NCBI GenBank assembly: GCA_940337035.1
Contig: CALNHX010003273.1
Coordinates: 62,001-126,000 of the forward strand
Origin: Agriotes lineatus
Taxonomy: Eukaryota; Arthropoda; Insecta; Coleoptera; Elateridae
Direction of reading: 5' to 3'
DNA: 64,000 nt
The notes beneath the pieces are model-generated. The model ran no database searches. It worked only from the letters and a program-made list of their open reading frames with translations, and had not been told where the DNA came from. This document shows positions 32,936-43,545 of the stretch, piece by piece. A program made the translations under genes and the position numbers. The first letter of the stretch is position 1. Each line of letters opens with the position of its first letter.

Positions 32936-33525
32936 TGCCAAGGGCATTCAGATATTTACAGTAATTAACAATATCGCTCTCACAGACTCAAGATCTTGTT
33001 TCTGATTATAGGGCGCTTCATAACCCGGAATATCTAGTTGATTTAAATCTCTCAGTTTTTAATCTGTCAAATAATGGTAAGTATTATAGCAAATTCTTCT
33101 TCAATTCGTCTGCCGGGTTTTATATCGCTTTCTACTTCTAAACAGTCGAGATTAGCATTTCTTCCATGATTGGGACGGGTGGTGGCTAGCTGCAATTATC
33201 GAACACAACTGATTCGCTTGCTACTCGCGTGGCGACTCACTAGGCTAGTTGGGTAGGTTGGAGGGAGCAATGCGGCAGGCGCCAATCCGGCCACATCTGA
33301 CGGAAAGGTACCTCGCGGGTTACTCGATGGGTTGCTTGGCAAGTCGCCACCCACTACCCTTCAGGTAAACAACTTGCACTGCGGCCGCACCTTTTAGAAG
33401 CGAATTTTAAACTTGACCATGAGGCTCACTTCCCCGCCTCGCTGGACGACGCTTGCGCACAGCTCACCAAGTGTGTAAAAAAGTTGGCTGTCTGTCCTCA
33501 CTTACGCTGTGACCTCTCCACTTAT
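32936..33525. other. Intergenic with a GC-rich block (33160-33525)
   Basis: The block stands out from the AT-rich surroundings (CGGCCGCACC, GGCGACTCACTAGGC, CCCGCCTCGCTGGACGACGC). No coding frame, tRNA or repeat end recognised. It may be a foreign repeat or a promoter-like island. Confidence 0.4.
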
Positions 33526-33537
33526 AGGCGCTAGCAA

Positions 33538-33842
33538 ATAAGTTCAGAGCGCTTCATTCCACACGCAGGAATATGGCCTGAGACTCGGCGAGTCAGGGTC
33601 GCCGAAATATCTCTTTTCCGAAACCCAGTCATGTGGCACACCGTTACCGGCGTACTGGGTGATGTGGTTAGCATCACGCTTTCGACGACTGCCTTACTTT
33701 TCCTACTTCCACAACTGTAGTTTTGGTACTCAGTTTTTAAAGCGCCTGGGTGGGGCCACCCACCAGTTGCCAGACGTCGGGATTGAACAACGTACCGTGG
33801 CACCGCAGCCTGACGCCCTAACAGCTCGGCTACGCTGGCGAC
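33538..33842 (-). mobile_element. tRNA-derived SINE 2 (different family)
   Basis: TSD AGGCGCTAGCAA at 33526-33537 and 33843-33854. The minus strand has an A box GTAGCCGAGCTGTTAGGGCG, resembling Leu/Ser-type tRNAs, and a B box GTTCAATCCCG. About 305 bp. It shares no obvious body sequence with SINE 1. Confidence 0.88.
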
Positions 33843-33989
33843 AGGCGCTAGCAATATAGCAGTAAAAATATATGGTTTACATATTTGTTTGTTTGTCTAT
33901 CATTGCGGTGGTGGACAACTTATAGTATATTAAGCAAGTAAAACCATTGGTGGTACTATTATACTCGTACTGAAAAGGTAGATATGTTA

Positions 33990-34590
33990 TTGATAATTGG
34001 GGGAGTGCAGAGGATATGCACTGGCAGCTTGCGCTTTGCATGCGGAAAGGTATCCTGTCGTCATCATCCTGCTGCAAACTACTTTAACAGACTTGAGAGG
34101 CAATTTCGTACTGAACCAGACAATAATAATCCAAAAGAGCATTTCCATATTTCTGAAGAAGCAGAAACGGATATTTTGGCGTACACAGAGTTGAATCCTA
34201 CTTCATCAACAAGAGAAATTGCTAGTGTTTCAGGAATTAGTCATCAGTCTGTTTGGAGAAATTTAAGGAAACGTGGATTTCATTCATTTAAATATCAACT
34301 ACACCAGCACCTTTATTTCAATGATAATGCGAGACGCCTTGATTTTTACAATTGGTTATTACAGAATCAAAAACAATGATAATAATTTTCTTTAGAAAAT
34401 TATCTACTCCGATGAAACACGTTTTACGAATAATGGAATGTTCAACCTTAGAACCACGTGAAAATTCGAGATTGCTTCGCCAAGGTAATTTTCAAGAGAG
34501 ATTTGGGTTTAACTGCTAGATGGTATTTTGGGTAGGCGAATAGTAGGCCTAATTTTTTTTGAAGGCCAATTAACTGCCGACCGGAACCAG
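33990..34590 (+). pseudogene. Mariner-like transposase of the DUF4817-bearing insect type
   Basis: Starts with a DUF4817-like module split by a frameshift (GECRGYALAACALHAERYP, then RRHPAANYFNRLERQFRTEP). An HTH region follows (TSSTREIASVSGISHQSVWR, then HSFKYQLHQHLYFNDNARRL). After a stop it continues with the first catalytic motif IIYSDETRFTNNGMFN and IVGLIFFEGQLTA. The second and third acidic motifs are not seen, and several shifts and stops follow. Relatives are common in insect genomes as Tc1/mariner-superfamily debris. No terminal repeats were identified. Confidence 0.78.
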
Positions 34591-35765
34591 TAAATTTTGT
34601 TGATGAATGGCCAAAATACAAGTGGTATATGGCTACAAAGTCGTCGATATTTTAAATACAATTCTACAACGCAAGCGATTCTTTATTAACCATTTATAAA
34701 ATCGCAGACGATAACCAGCACCAGCATACATTTGTCTTGAAAATGGAGTCAGCACGACTCGTGTAACTTGATAATAAGAATTTTCTATGTAGCAATGTGT
34801 CCCTATTCTTTCAGCTTATGCTAAACACCATTGTTAAAACCTCATTATTCAACTATCAGTGACAGAGACACGAAAATAATTCAACTCTCTTCGGTTACAG
34901 ATATTTTTAAATGTGACAACTCTGATTTCAGTAGTTCCTATGGGTTGTTCTTATTGATTCGTCAATAATCTTGCACTTTACTTCGCTGTTACTGAGCATG
35001 CGCGAACAGCACACATTTTCGACGATTACACCTGAAGATAAAAAAAAAATGTTACACCGCAGTACAATGGAAATAAAATTTATCCGGCGAGACTTTGCAG
35101 CGATAACCGAGATAAGGGACCAAAGGCACGCACACTGATGATTGGTTCAGACGGCGGGCGTAGTACAACAGGCAAACTTCTACTGCACGCGCTTTCGTAA
35201 CAGTTCTTATTGATTACGCCTAAGAGGGAGGAGCACCCACAATACACCGCTGTTGAGATTTCTGCCTAACGACGCTCGTCTCTGCATAGACATTACTCAT
35301 ATTTTAGTAACCCTGTTGCTTATGGCTACCATTTGGAACTACCGCTCCTAGAGCCAGTAATATTGAGGAAAGTTGTAACGCTGTTAGTCAATTATACAGT
35401 TACAGCCAAAAAAAGTGGGACTACTCTTATAACAAATGTTGCTTTAATTTAGTTGTTATTGTTGTTCTTTTAAATTTACTGAGAAAAACATAGTCGTAAT
35501 TCTAGAAATATTAATTTGTCAACGATACAGTTTTGCTTTAAACTGTCATAAGTTAATATTGTTGATAAAGCAAGAATAACTGCTAATGCACTATTTTTTT
35601 TGCCGTAACTGTACTGCCCTTTAGAAGCAACCTATTTTGTTAAAGAAATTGCCAAAACTAAAATAATACAAATTAACAAGACAATTAAACTGTAATCCTG
35701 AGCAACTTCTATAATAGTCTTTATTTCATACTGATGTCAAAAATGACATTTTTCGGATTATTTTT
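34591..35765. other. Intergenic, nothing recognised
   Basis: Possibly more decayed transposase sequence at the start. A moderately GC-richer stretch at 35090-35250 holds no recognised feature. Confidence 0.45.
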
Positions 35766-35922
35766 GGTACAGAAAATGAAACATTAAAATCCTAGTACTT
35801 TAAAGTAACATTTTAAAGTTCAAGTACTTTAAAACTTATTTATTGTACAAAAAATGGTACATTAAAGTCCCAGTACTTTAAAGTAAAATTTTAAAGTTCA
35901 AGTACTTTAAAATTATACGTCA
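35766..35922. repeat. Tandem duplication, ~78-bp period, two units
   Basis: Each unit contains AGTACTTTAAAGTAA and AAGTTCAAGTACTTTAAAA, itself partly self-complementary. Confidence 0.75.
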
Positions 35923-36011
35923 GTTGTTGACATGAAATTTGAAATGATTTACAACTTTTTATTTAAAATTCATTAAACTTGCAGTATGAAATAAACCGTT
36001 GTATTCACCAC

Positions 36012-36111
36012 AAACGAAAAGTGTTTTTAAAGGTCCTCGCAAGTAATTCCGTCCTCGGCTGACGCCTCGGACGTTAACAACTTTCTCGTCTTTAAAATGC
36101 CACTTTTCGTT
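36012..36111. repeat. Near-palindromic hairpin, ~100 bp
   Basis: Outer arms AACGAAAAGTG and CACTTTTCGTT, inner TTTTTAAAG/CTTTAAAA-type pairing, and a CpG-rich apex (CCTCGGCTGACGCCTCGG). Confidence 0.65.
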
Positions 36112-36604
36112 CTAGATAAATAAACTACTATTTTCAATAAAACTAGCCCTACTACAATTTTTCAATTGTCTACATTTATTTTTGAAGGCAGTACACTACT
36201 GATTTGCAATAAAACTATTTTGCAATAAAACTATTTTGCAATAATAACCCCTAGTATCATTGAAATATAATTAAATCTGGCAGAAAATGGATAAGAACGA
36301 TACGGGGGTGTGTAGGGGAGATATGAAATATACTGTAATTGTAGATAGAATTCCTAAAACCGGCAGTTTACTATCTCGGTGGTGGAACAACCCTCCTATG
36401 TTGCTAGCTCTACATACGGTAGTTCAAATCGCTCTACTAGTACTATACTAACCAAAAATCCACCAAAAAATATTAGGTAGTCTCCCTATGGTCGAAGTTT
36501 ACAATTATTAAAATAAATACAGCCGATTTAACACAAACCACATACATACAGGTAATAACCTGTGCTATTTAGTCTAAGCGAATGTCCTTTTGCATTTTAT
36601 TTTC
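36112..36604. other. Sequence 5' of ZNF-A
   Basis: Leads to the acceptor at 36605-36606. The 5' exon seen for ZNF1 and ZNF-B is not found here; it may lie further away or be lost. Confidence 0.4.
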
Positions 36605-36606
36605 AG
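36605..36606 (+). other. Splice acceptor upstream of the ZNF-A start
   Basis: CATTTTATTTTCAG|ATATTGCA, the same context as before ZNF1. Confidence 0.65.
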
Positions 36607-36658
36607 ATATTGCATTTAATAAATCCAAATTCTTCATTGTTGTTACTTATATATAATA

Positions 36659-37954
36659 ATGGAGGTAAAACATGAATTAATTGATCATAAAATGCCCAAT
36701 GCAATGACCAGCATGTTACATGAACCACTATCAAAAGTCAATGAAAGTAAAGTAGTTGCATATTTACCTGTTCAGCCACCGACCAAGGGAGATATCATCG
36801 ACAACAAAGCTTATCGCAAATTGATTAAAAAAGAAGAGGTTGATATAAAAGATGATTTGCCAGTTACATTTGCCACAAGTGGAAACCCCGTAGAAGAACA
36901 GTTACTTTGCAACTTCTGTAAATATGAAGCAGTAGATAAGGATAATTTCTTGGAACATATGATGGCCCATACGGATCAATTTTACACAAGTTCCATTTGT
37001 GAATGTAAAACTGCAGGGAAATGTAAGTTAGTTAAGCATTTGAACACCCACACAAGTGGAAAACCTTATTTGTGCTGTATTTGCGAATATAAATCAACAC
37101 GAAAAAGTAGTTTAGTGGACCACATGAAGACGCATACACGAGAAAAACCTTATTCTTGTTCTATTTGCGAATATAAAGCAGCCCTGAGAAGTAATTTAGT
37201 TAAACATATGAAGAAGCATACAGGAGAGAAGCCTTATTCATGTGCTATTTGTGAGTATAAAGCAGGTGTAAGAAGTAGTTTAGTTAAACATATGAATACA
37301 CATACGGGAGAGAAACCTTATTCATGTACGATGTGCAAGTATAAAGCAGCACAAAAAAGTAATGTAGTTAAACATATGAAGATGCATACAGAAGAAAAAT
37401 CTTATTCATGTTCTATTTGTGTGTATAAAACATCTCAGAGAAGTAATTTAGTGTACCATATGAGAACGCATACAGGTGAAAAGCCATATTCTTGTTCTAT
37501 TTGTGAGTATAAAGCAACAGGAAAAAGTACTTTAATGAACCATATGAGAACGCATACAGGAGAAAAGCCTTATTCTTGTTCTATTTGCGAGTATAAAGCA
37601 ACTGAAAAAGGCACTTTAGTGAACCATATGAGGACGCATACAGGAGAAAAACCTTATTCTTGTTCCATGTGCGAATACAAAGCAACAGGAAAAGGTACTT
37701 TAGTGTATCATATGAGGACGCATACAGGAGAAAAACCTTACTCTTGTTCACTTTGCGAGTATAAATCGGCACAAAAAGGTAATTTAATTGCACATATGAA
37801 GACGCATACAGGAGAAAAACCTTATTCTTGTTCAATTTGCATATATACTGCAGCAGCAAAGCGTGATTTAGTTAGACATATGAGAATGCATACAGAAGAA
37901 GAATCTTATTCGTGTTCTATACTAGCGAGCAAAAAAATTGAACCAACCCTTTAA
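36659..37954 (+). CDS. ZNF-A: C2H2 zinc-finger protein, 12 fingers
   Basis: 431 codons starting MEVKHELIDHKMPNAM. An acidic N-terminal ~80 residues contains KKEEVDIKDDL. Twelve finger units run from LLCNFCKYEAVDKDNFLEH to YSCSICIYTAAAKRDLVRH. Unit 2 lacks its first cysteine (YTSSICECKTAGKCKLVKH). The rest are canonical C-x2-C-x12-H-x3-H with TGEKP linkers, and a trailing half-finger (YSCSILASKK) ends the protein. Units 8-10 are very alike (KATGKSTL, KATEKGTL, KATGKGTL), suggesting recent finger duplication. A nuclear DNA-binding role is expected; the target is unknown. This is the intact partner of broken ZNF-B. Confidence 0.92.
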   Translation: MEVKHELIDHKMPNAMTSMLHEPLSKVNESKVVAYLPVQPPTKGDIIDNKAYRKLIKKEEVDIKDDLPVTFATSGNPVEEQLLCNFCKYEAVDKDNFLEHMMAHTDQFYTSSICECKTAGKCKLVKHLNTHTSGKPYLCCICEYKSTRKSSLVDHMKTHTREKPYSCSICEYKAALRSNLVKHMKKHTGEKPYSCAICEYKAGVRSSLVKHMNTHTGEKPYSCTMCKYKAAQKSNVVKHMKMHTEEKSYSCSICVYKTSQRSNLVYHMRTHTGEKPYSCSICEYKATGKSTLMNHMRTHTGEKPYSCSICEYKATEKGTLVNHMRTHTGEKPYSCSMCEYKATGKGTLVYHMRTHTGEKPYSCSLCEYKSAQKGNLIAHMKTHTGEKPYSCSICIYTAAAKRDLVRHMRMHTEEESYSCSILASKKIEPTL

Positions 37955-38181
37955 GCTCATCAAAATGTGTTTAATGGGTTAGTAATTAGTTCCAGTATCT
38001 AATAGGCCCGAAACAAGCACAAATTTACACGAAATCGACAAACAATTTACATATAGTAATTTTATGGCAATTATCTAAAAGTTCATTTTAAATACATGTT
38101 TTGTGTAATGCTTATTTTCCTGTTTGAAAAATGTGTATTACATTAAATTGACGAAGTGTTTTTCCAAGAAATGAACTGTAG

Positions 38182-38364
38182 ATGAGCACAGGCAGCAAGA
38201 CTGTTGCGTGGTTGAAGATGAAAAATTATGTTTCTCATAGTCTGGGAATCCACCATTATGCAGTTCAAAAGGTCATTCAACAATACCAGGAAACAGTTTC
38301 CTTTGGAAGGCCAGGACCTGGACAAAATGGAGCTATGTTAAAGCTTATTAAAAAACTAACTTGA
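38182..38364 (+). pseudogene. Tc1-like transposase HTH remnant (ZNF-A side)
   Basis: HSLGIHHYAVQKVIQQYQET then GRPGPGQNGAM is the second helix-turn-helix plus GRPR-like hinge of a Tc1 transposase. The counterpart at 56895-57083 shows more of it. Nothing catalytic follows, and it predates the locus duplication. Confidence 0.7.
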
Positions 38365-38913
38365 CTTGTCTGAGTGGTGTAATTGGTCAAACAACTGCTC
38401 CCGTCTTGCTTGATGCTCAATTGCGATTTCCACGATATTTTTTGCTGCCCATTATACAAAATTCTGAATAATGTTTCTTGAGCTCATTGAAATGATTTGG
38501 GTAAGGTTTCTGTAAGTGATTAACTTCGGGTTTCTAAATCCTAGATTTCTTCCTAGCTCTGTTGATAGGCTGAAGGCTTTTGGTTTTACTCACCAACATG
38601 TTTGCCATCCAGGGAAACCAATTCGAGGCGTAATTATTAGTTCTCCATCCAATTGCTGACTAACTTGAGGCTGTTCTGCAAGCGATACACGTTAATAGTT
38701 GCACTCTACATTCACTAATCAGCTAAGATTTGTTTATTACTTTAATTACTTATTTTACATTGACTTACTTTGTTTGTTTGAAGATTTTTTTATTGAATGT
38801 GGGAATGTACACAGCTTTTAACAAGAAATTGGGATAACTTTTATATAATAATAATAAAGTATTTATTTTGGTGGAGGATTCATGTTATGCAGAACATAAT
38901 TAGAAACAATTCA

Positions 38914-39135
38914 CAGTGTGTTTCCTGAGGTAACAGACAAACTTACACAATGTGTTCTAGAGATGATTTTGAGCAAACAAATTTATATACACTAGATCAA
39001 TTCCGTTCCATTTTTTCTTTTATTGATATCTCCAGAACGGAAAAGAATTGATCTAAAGTGTATATGAATTTTTTGTTCAGAATCAATTCTAAAACACGTG
39101 GTGTAAGTTTGTTGGTTACCTCAGAGGACACCCTG
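38914..39135. mobile_element. Deletion derivative of a mariner-type element (ZNF-A side)
   Basis: 222 bp with ends CAGTGTGTTTCCTGAGGTAA and the inverse of CAGGGTGTCCTCTGAGGTAA. It sits at the same position as the 673-bp copy at 57625-58297 and shares both ends, but lacks the transposase remnant. Confidence 0.82.
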
Positions 39136-39934
39136 TATAGTGTCTTCACACAAAAATCACAAGGATGAGTTCAGTTTGAACTGTTTTCCAACTGATTGAA
39201 ATTATAAATAGCCAGCATACTAAATTCTAGTTAAAATGTTATTTAGCATAATGCATATGAATATGAATTGAAGTAAATGTTGAAAACGAGCAGTTTTGTA
39301 CTGGTGTGGTGTAATGACACCCTTGTATCTTATGTTTAAATTATGTACATTAATTTGAAATTTTACCTTGTTATAGATAAAACGGTTTTTTATTTATAAT
39401 TATTTTATGATATAATGAAGCTGTATGTAGTATGTGTCTGTTAGATATGTTTAGCCACTTAGCTTCGATAAATTTGTGTGAAATGTAAAATTTATGAATA
39501 CAATAAATAAATCTTAATCAGGCATTTTAAACTCTTTATGCCCTTTAACCCAGTGGCCAGGTCATGAAAAGGGGTTGTTACCTGACAAAAGGTCATGTAG
39601 TTTTGGATTTTGGATATGTATATACCTAGGCCGTTATTAAAAATCTAAGTTTTCTAATTTGGCGCGCCTGTGCGCGCGTTGGTACGACCACTTTTGTGTC
39701 ATGTTTTTCGTTTTCGCTCGGTAACTCTTTATTGGTGCATTCTTCTAGTTTTTGTAGAGCACAAAATTTGCTATAATTTACTTTCATAATTTTTTTCTAA
39801 ACCTCATAATTACCGAAATACTGAGCTTCAAAGGTAAAAAAGTTATGAAAAAAGGAAAAACACGTTTTTTTAACAATTTATTCCACTGACGTTTGGCCTA
39901 CTTTTATTCATCAAACTCATTCAGAGATGACCCA

Positions 39935-40262
39935 CAAGAGATTCTATTTCGTCATGCATACAGTGGGTGTAACACTACATCGGCCCCATTTAGACATGGA
40001 AAAATAAAATTTTGCAGAAGCACCCTAATTTATTTGAAGCAGTAAGTTCATTCAGAGAGTCAGAAGCTACTCCTGACCAAATTGGATGAGAAATTTTTCG
40101 TATCCTTGTATGGTGGGGACAAGAATGCTCAAACTATTGACGATCTACACTGTCAGCTTTTTCAAAAATCTGTAAATAAAAGCAAGTTTTACCTTGCCAG
40201 ACTGCCACCACCACAAGATGCAGCCCGGTATAACGCATTACGCATATATTGCAATGGATGCT
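39935..40262 (+). pseudogene. Transposon protein, first piece (GCNTTSA region)
   Basis: FRHAYSGCNTTSAPFRHGK is followed, after stops, by KFFVSLYGGDKNAQTIDDLH and YLARLPPPQDAARYNALRIY. These strings are typical of an insect repeat-encoded protein of unknown catalytic type. The frame is broken by stops and then by the family X insertion at about 40262. It presumably continues in the piece at 42172. Confidence 0.65.
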
Positions 40263-42168
40263 CTCTCTTTGATAACTTGGTTTTAATTAATTTTTAATTG
40301 TAAGTTAGAGCAAAATCCAATATGCACAATTCACTGATTTAACATTTTACTATGTACGGAACTTTGCCTGTTATCAATTTATTAGGCTGGTTAAAATGTG
40401 AGCTGTACTTATTTACTGCCCAAAATAAATGGTAGTATGTCCTTTTAATATTTATCTGCAATTTATTATATCAAAACGCTAGCTCAGTAGAACAATTAAC
40501 TCTAATCCCAGGGCGAATTCCTAATAGATTGTAATTTTTACTTGATCTGGTGCGCCACTGTACACCTGAATTAGTTCCAATACGCCGTAGCTAATGTATG
40601 CAATACTGTCAAAACCCACAAAATGGTTCGATCGTGCAGTCAGCGTTGTTGACGTTAAAATAAGCAAAATTGTGAACATTCGATGAGGCATTTATTTAAA
40701 TCTTCGCGCTTATTGCGGTTATTGTTAGCTTTTGTTTCAGGCATTAATTTGTTCCATGACGTCAGAAGGGACATTCGTCTAAATCTCGCAATTGTTTTAC
40801 CTTCGCCTAACCTCAAATTTAGGAAAACGCTTATAATTTGAACTGCGCCTTCGCTGGATGCTGGGATATGCTCGAATCTTGATAAGCAAGGTCTGGTCTC
40901 GTATGCACACAAATTTCCGGATGCTAACACTGATACTTTTAGGATAAAACGGTACCTTAAAAATTGGGGGTGTTCGTCGCAATGCTCGGACAGGGGCCCC
41001 AGCTTTTATCTGCCTCTGGAACGGTTTTCTCCTGTGTTGATGCTGTTGATCGGTCTCCTGCACTCCTGCCTGATGCGACGCAGTGGAAATCCCTGGCTCA
41101 GGATCCTTATTTTGGCCGGAATCGAAGGTCGGAATCCCGATGTGATCGGCTGCCGGAAAACCTCGGAGGTGCTCTCGATAAAAATTTATTTTTTTGTTGC
41201 GGAAAACGCCAAAACATTCCCACATAAAATAGGACACTTGCCCAATACAATGATATACTTTTTATGTGTAAATAGGGTAATTTATTATGTTAAAACTTCA
41301 ATTAAAGTGGAGCACCAAAAACTACATGTCAAGCTCTTAATTAATTCATTTGTTCTCTTTTTTTTTGTCCGTTATTAAAACAAATTCTAATCTATCACTA
41401 TGGTTACCAAGCTAACGGAAATTAGTTTTGATCAAATTAAGTACATATTGGAAATAAGTTTGATTACAAATTATTAAATTTACAAATTTCTTATAACTAA
41501 AATATTGTCCATTTCTTAATTTTTAAATGTCTCTGCGCCACAAACACGTTTTATTATGTGCTCTGCTCTTTTTCACTCGCGTTAATTGCACTGATTATTT
41601 TATAGAGTTTATTTCTTCATAATTGCTTTTCCATGTCCTGTCTGCTTCTCACTTGCTTTTTCATGTCTTTCTGTCTGCTTTTCACTTGCTTTTTATGTCT
41701 TGCTGCCTGATTTTGTATATGCTATTTCCTGTCTTGTTGCCTACCTTCTAATTTGCTCTTTGTAACGTATTATTATTTTATTCTGGCTTCCTATACCTTT
41801 TTTAGATTGCTCACAAATTTCCCTGCTTAGCTATATTGAAATCTACGCTTCATTGACATGCACATCGCATTTTGTGACTATTAATTTCTTTCGGTTCGGC
41901 TATTCATTCTGCACGAACCTAATATTTAATTAATTTGCACTTCAACTTCAATTCTGTGAAAAGCAAGCTTTACCCTTTGCGTTCCTTACTCAATTTCTTT
42001 ATTAATACTGGCATCTCTTTTCCAATGCATTTACTGATTGAAATTTAAGCTTAGTATTGCAGTTACATAAAACACCCTCACTCTGTGCGTATTGACTTGT
42101 TTCTTAAGTTGTACTGTTAGCAGAGTCGGGTCTTGGGCCTAAGACCATTATAATATCATCAAGTCCAA
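40262..42168 (+). repeat. Family X repeat, copy 4 (nested in the TIR transposon)
   Basis: It splits the transposon protein between ALRIY and MGREKNPLDCGW. It carries the 8950-like start, a GC-rich block (40960-41210) and the AT-rich remainder ending near 42110. Frames on either strand in the GC-rich block have no recognised domain. The exact TSD is unresolved (ATTG/ATGG strings lie near both junctions). Confidence 0.65.
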
Positions 42169-42171
42169 ACA

Positions 42172-42456
42172 TTGATGGGCAGGGAAAAGAACCCTTTGGA
42201 TTGTGGCTGGACGACAGGCAGGCGAGGACTGACTCCAATTAAAACAACAGAATACGCTGCACCAGAATCGTTGCTACAGACTATTTCTTGCCAATATAAG
42301 AAAGGGTGTGCTAAGGCCTGCAGCTGCAAAAAGGCTGGTTTGCACTGCTGTATTACTCGTAATAATTTCTGTGAACAATCATGCCTGGATGTTTCTAAGA
42401 TTATTACAAACGACGATGACATAGACCATAGAGGAAGAAGCGGTTCCAATAATTGA
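42172..42456 (+). pseudogene. Transposon protein, cysteine-rich C-terminal piece
   Basis: MGREKNPLDCGW leads to APESLLQTISCQYKKGCAKA and CSCKKAGLHCCITRNNFCEQ, then SCLDV. The C-x4-C-x3-C-x-C-x5-C spacing resembles CXC/tesmin-like zinc-binding clusters and matches the C-terminal region I recall for this insect repeat protein. A metal-binding, probably DNA-binding, role is inferred. The tail after DVSKIITND is acidic. It is separated from its N-terminal part by the family X copy. Confidence 0.7.
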
Positions 42457-43213
42457 TTAGATGATCGTCTAACAAAATGAAGACATTACATTTGTTATAG
42501 AAAGTAATGAAGGTGATACTATAGATAGAACCAAAAGATCAAAAGCCTAACGTTTCTATACAAAAAAAATTGTTTGCTTGTACGCCTTATTTGTATTAAT
42601 CTGTATTATTATTACTTTGCATTTTGTCTATTTTTTATACGTATACCTATCATTTGGATACAAAATTATTTCGTTTTGTCTTTAAATTGAACTAATTTAT
42701 TTATTTTTGTTTGTATGTACTTATTTGTAAATGTATTACTTGAGCCAATTTATATACATAATATATATTCCATGTATTGTGGTCTTATTTGTAATTTTTG
42801 TATGCACATATCTATCATATGGCTGCAAAGTGTTACTCATTTTGTCTTTAATTGAACCAATAAACCGTTAAGATGATAGACACTGTTTGTTTTCCCCTAA
42901 CTTTTGAAAAAAAATGTGCTTTGAACTTTGTATTTCGGCAACTATGAGGTTTAGAAAAACATGTTATTGGAGTAAATTGTAGCAAATGTGCTCTATAAAA
43001 AGGTACAGGTAATTTTTTTGTAGGACGCATTAATAAAGAGTTATCGAGTAAAAACCGAAAAAAGTGACACAAAAGTGGTCGTACTGAAGCGCGCACAGGA
43101 GCGCCAAATTAGAAAACTTGGATTTTTCATAAGGGCCTAGGTACATACAACATATCCAAAATCCAAAACTACATGACCTTTTATCAGGTAAAATATACTT
43201 GGCCACTGGGCTA

Positions 43214-43545
43214 CTTCCAGCAAAATCAGAATTTAAGCAAGGTGAGCAGGTATATCTCTGAACAATATGAAAAGTGGGAGAGCACTAGAGCATCACACAG
43301 CATTTTCTTTTGTTCCTCAGTCAGATACAATCTATGTGAATACAGTAACTTTAGATTCAGGTATACTTTTTGTATACACTTATTTATATGAGTCCTTTAT
43401 CTAAAATTATTGTCCAGGGCATCTTTTAATGGAATTACTAACCCATTGCTTGTGATTGAACTCTAGATTTCACATTTTTGCATATCGACTTTTCTGCTAA
43501 ACAGGAGAACACAGGATTTAAACGAATTTAAAAGCAAGCAATGTT
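43214..43545 (-). pseudogene. Jockey-like RT fragment, ZNF-A side
   Basis: Matches 59948-60290 in the ZNF-B locus. Translation of the better copy gives a post-RT region (VKFRVQIRINGLVMPF, LVLDNSFTYRTHINKC). It is part of the duplicated segment; similarity ends near 43545. Confidence 0.6.

Larger units (their letters stand above)
37955..39545 (+). repeat. Segmental duplication, ZNF-A side (3' flank)
   Basis: Aligns with the sequence after ZNF-B (56684 to about 59947) apart from insertions. It includes a Tc1-type HTH remnant, a mariner-type deletion derivative, and a closing AATAAATAAATCTTAA block at about 39502 that could act as a polyadenylation signal. Confidence 0.85.
39546..43213 (+). mobile_element. 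TIR DNA transposon of unassigned superfamily, 3.7 kb with nested repeat
   Basis: The ZNF-B flank provides the empty site (TTTATGTCCTTCCAGC). Against it, the insertion has ends TAACCCAGTGGCC / GGCCACTGGGCTA and a 3-bp duplication CTT (39543-39545, 43214-43216). TIRs are long (about 39546-39870 and 42885-43213; shared CATGTAGTTTTGGATTTTGG and GACCACTTTTGTGTCA). Two pieces of one coding region flank a family X copy. The family's protein, with GC(D/N)TTSA and a cysteine-rich C-terminus, is widespread in insect genomes as uncharacterised, as far as I recall. Confidence 0.82.

Noticed and set aside
33531..33854. 107-codon minus-strand frame
   Set aside because: Lies within SINE 2, which has pol III boxes and TSDs; no protein support.
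37581..37859. Minus-strand frame of 92 codons opposite ZNF-A
   Set aside because: Shadow of the zinc-finger repeats; the repeating peptide mirrors the 84-bp finger period.
36890..37900. Regular 84-bp repeats that could be mistaken for an array
   Set aside because: They encode zinc fingers with TGEKP linkers; not a CRISPR or satellite.
40797..41237. 146-codon minus-strand frame
   Set aside because: Sits in the GC-rich block of family X; no domain, and the other copies do not preserve the frame.
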